NCBI GenBank assembly: GCA_027023915.1
Contig: JALVUB010000136.1
Location: 1-8,146 of the forward strand
DNA from: Sedimenticola sp.
GTDB lineage: Bacteria > Pseudomonadota > Gammaproteobacteria > Chromatiales > Chromatiaceae
Reading direction: 5' to 3'
Length of the DNA stretch: 8,146 bases
Shown: one piece after another, positions 6,464-8,146 of the stretch
Layout: each line of letters begins with the position of its first letter
How positions within the stretch are numbered: position 1 is the stretch's first letter
Made by a program: the position numbers and the translations under genes
Notes under the pieces: generated by a model
What the model was told of the DNA's origin: nothing
Databases searched by the model: none
Seen by the model: the letters and a program-made list of their open reading frames with translations, nothing else

Positions 6464-8146
6464 TGAAACCCAGGATTCAACAGCTTCCTTCCCGCCTGAT
6501 CGACCAGATCGCCGCCGGCGAGGTGGTGGAACGGCCCGCCTCGGTGGTCAAAGAGCTGGTGGAGAACAGTCTGGACGCGGGCGCGCGGCGCATCGAGGTG
6601 GATATCCGGCAAGGAGGCATCAAGCGCATCCGCGTGCGTGACGATGGCTGCGGCATTGCGCGCGATGAGTTGGCGCTGGCCCTGTCCCGTCACGCCACCA
6701 GCAAGATCGCCACCCTGTCCGATCTCGACGGTATCGTCACCCTCGGCTTTCGCGGCGAGGCGCTGCCCAGCATTGCCTCAGTTTCCCGGTTGACGGTCAC
6801 TTCCCGCGCCGCCGGGGAAGAGCAGGGGTGGCGGCTGTCGGGGGGGGATGCGGAGCCGGCGCCCGCCGCTCATCCGGTGGGCACCACGGTGGATGTGGTC
6901 GATCTTTTTTACAACGTGCCCGCCCGGCGGAAATTTCTCAAAACCGAAAAAACCGAGTTTCATCACATCGAGCAGCTCATGCGCCGTCTGGCCCTGGCCC
7001 GATTCGACGTGGCCCTTAGCCTGAGTCACAACGGCCGGGAGCGTTTTGCGCTGCGGGCCGCTGGGGAAAGGGCGGCGCGGGAGGCTCGTCTGGCCGCCCT
7101 GCTGGGCACTGTTTTCGTGGAGAACAGCTTGTGGCTGGAACATGCCGCGGCGGGGCTGGCGCTGAAAGGGTGGGCGGGGCTGCCCACCTTCTCCCGGGCA
7201 CAGGCCGATCTGCAACATTTTTATGTCAACGGCCGCCTGGTGCGGGACCGGCTGGTGAGCCATGCGGTGCGTCAGGCCTACGACGACGTGCTCTACCATG
7301 GCCGCCAGCCCGCCTATGTGCTCTATCTTGAGATCGACCCGCGTCTGGTGGATGTCAATGTCCATCCCACCAAGCACGAAGTGCGTTTTCGCGACAGCCG
7401 CCTGGTGCACGATTTCATCCGCCGGACATTGCAGCAGGTGATTGCCGATCTGCGGCCCGCCGATCAGGTGGCGCGGCCTGTTGTTGACCAGCCGGCGGCC
7501 AAGGCGCCGCCTCCTGGCAGCGGCGGGGCATCGGATCGGGGGTGGAGCCACTTCCAGCCCTCTGCCCTGGCGTTGGGCGAACCCCCCGCGCCGGCTTATC
7601 GGGCCGGTTTCCAGTGGCAGGCGCCGCTGGTGGAGGAAGAGAAGGGCGGAGGTCATGAGAAAGAGCAAGCACCGCCACTTGGCTATGCCCTGGCCCAGCT
7701 TCATGGCGTTTACATCCTGGCCCAGAATGAGGCCGGGCTGGTGCTGGTGGACATGCACGCGGCCCACGAACGCATCACTTACGAACGGCTCAAAACCGCC
7801 TACCACAATCAGGGCGTGCGCAGCCAGCCCCTGCTGGTGCCGCTGCCGGTGAAGGTTTCGCCGGCGGAGGCGGAGCTTGCGGAGGCCCATCAGAGCGTCA
7901 TCGCCGGCCTGGGACTGGAGGTGGGGCGGCTCGACAGCGAAACCCTGGTGGTGCGTTCCATACCTGCCCTGCTGCAAGGGGCGGACGTTGAGCAACTGCT
8001 GCGCGATCTGTTGTCGGAGCTGGCGGAACACGGCGACTCCCGGCGGTTGCGGGCGGCCATGGACGCCGTGCTGGCGACCATGGCCTGTCACGGATCGGTG
8101 CGGGCCAACCGCAGGCTTACCCTGGAAGAGATGAACGCCCTGTTGC
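6463..8146 (+). CDS. mutL: DNA mismatch repair protein MutL (3' end beyond window)
   Basis: MutL is the GHKL ATPase that couples MutS mismatch recognition to strand incision and excision. The frame is open from 6463 to the window edge (561 codons; homologs are about 615-635 residues), so only the last 50-75 residues are missing. N-terminal ATPase motifs are QIAAGEVVERP (15-25), Glu34 and Asn35 in the KELVENSLDAGA segment, DDGCGI (60-65) and GFRGEAL (95-101). DVNVHPTKHEVRF ends the ATPase region. A Pro/Ala-rich linker follows (about 335-415). The C-terminal dimerisation domain carries DMHAAHERITYE (430-441), which fits the metal-binding endonuclease pattern DxHA(x)2E(x)4E, and ACHGSVR (541-547), a second motif of that class. 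E. coli MutL lacks the first motif; Pseudomonas-type MutL has it. The ATG at 6463 gives the family N-terminus; an in-frame ATG at 6451 would add four residues. Neither has a clear ribosome binding site. It lies downstream of the pnp terminator, so it needs its own promoter or readthrough. Confidence 0.96.
   Translation, partial: MKPRIQQLPSRLIDQIAAGEVVERPASVVKELVENSLDAGARRIEVDIRQGGIKRIRVRDDGCGIARDELALALSRHATSKIATLSDLDGIVTLGFRGEALPSIASVSRLTVTSRAAGEEQGWRLSGGDAEPAPAAHPVGTTVDVVDLFYNVPARRKFLKTEKTEFHHIEQLMRRLALARFDVALSLSHNGRERFALRAAGERAAREARLAALLGTVFVENSLWLEHAAAGLALKGWAGLPTFSRAQADLQHFYVNGRLVRDRLVSHAVRQAYDDVLYHGRQPAYVLYLEIDPRLVDVNVHPTKHEVRFRDSRLVHDFIRRTLQQVIADLRPADQVARPVVDQPAAKAPPPGSGGASDRGWSHFQPSALALGEPPAPAYRAGFQWQAPLVEEEKGGGHEKEQAPPLGYALAQLHGVYILAQNEAGLVLVDMHAAHERITYERLKTAYHNQGVRSQPLLVPLPVKVSPAEAELAEAHQSVIAGLGLEVGRLDSETLVVRSIPALLQGADVEQLLRDLLSELAEHGDSRRLRAAMDAVLATMACHGSVRANRRLTLEEMNALL

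Noticed and set aside
4408..6693. A 761-codon open frame on the minus strand opposite pnp and the start of mutL
   Set aside because: It lies antisense to an unmistakable pnp and its product is rich in His, Leu, Gly and Asp with no recognisable domain. Long antisense frames are expected in GC-rich genes with strong third-position GC bias.
6778..8091. A 437-codon minus-strand frame opposite mutL
   Set aside because: The plus strand encodes MutL with all expected motifs, so this frame is an antisense by-product.
1..8146. Search for a novel system, mobile element, CRISPR array or tRNA
   Set aside because: Coding density is near complete, with six recognisable housekeeping genes in conserved order. 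No repeats of array type, transposase, integrase, tRNA fold or unfamiliar family was seen.

Overview
The window is a GC-rich stretch (roughly 60-65% by eye) of bacterial chromosome. It is packed with same-strand housekeeping genes: infB, rbfA, truB, rpsO, pnp and the start of mutL, all on the + strand. Gene order, protein lengths and the residues I can compare from memory (IF2 N-terminus, TruB, S15, PNPase and a Pseudomonas-like MutL) point to a gammaproteobacterium outside the enterics. A pseudomonad-like or purple-sulfur-type lineage would fit, but I cannot name the genus.

Positions 1-3860 are the distal half of a nusA/infB-type translation operon. infB (initiation factor IF2) is followed 7 bases later by rbfA (30S maturation factor). 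truB (tRNA psi55 synthase) overlaps the end of rbfA by 14 bases. The TAA at 1-3 may be the stop of an upstream gene, commonly nusA, but the frame cannot be checked. Positions 3861-3992 are the only sizeable gap. It holds a small inverted repeat overlapping a -10-like box, a terminator-like GC hairpin with a T run, and the rpsO leader, whose Shine-Dalgarno sequence lies inside a 7-bp hairpin.

Positions 3993-6384 carry rpsO (ribosomal protein S15) and pnp (polynucleotide phosphorylase), separated by only 28 bases. A strong UUCG-tetraloop terminator closes this unit. mutL (mismatch repair) then starts about 40 bases downstream and runs off the right edge. Its reading frame is open from 6463 to 8146 without interruption.

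Together the genes cover translation initiation (IF2), small-subunit assembly (RbfA, S15), tRNA modification (TruB), RNA turnover (PNPase) and DNA mismatch repair (MutL). I see no mobile element, CRISPR array, tRNA, phage gene or unfamiliar protein family, and I do not think the window contains a new system. The points most worth a second look are regulatory: a possible internal start in infB, the structured rpsO leader, the absence of an E. coli-style pnp leader, and the placement and possibly leaderless start of mutL.
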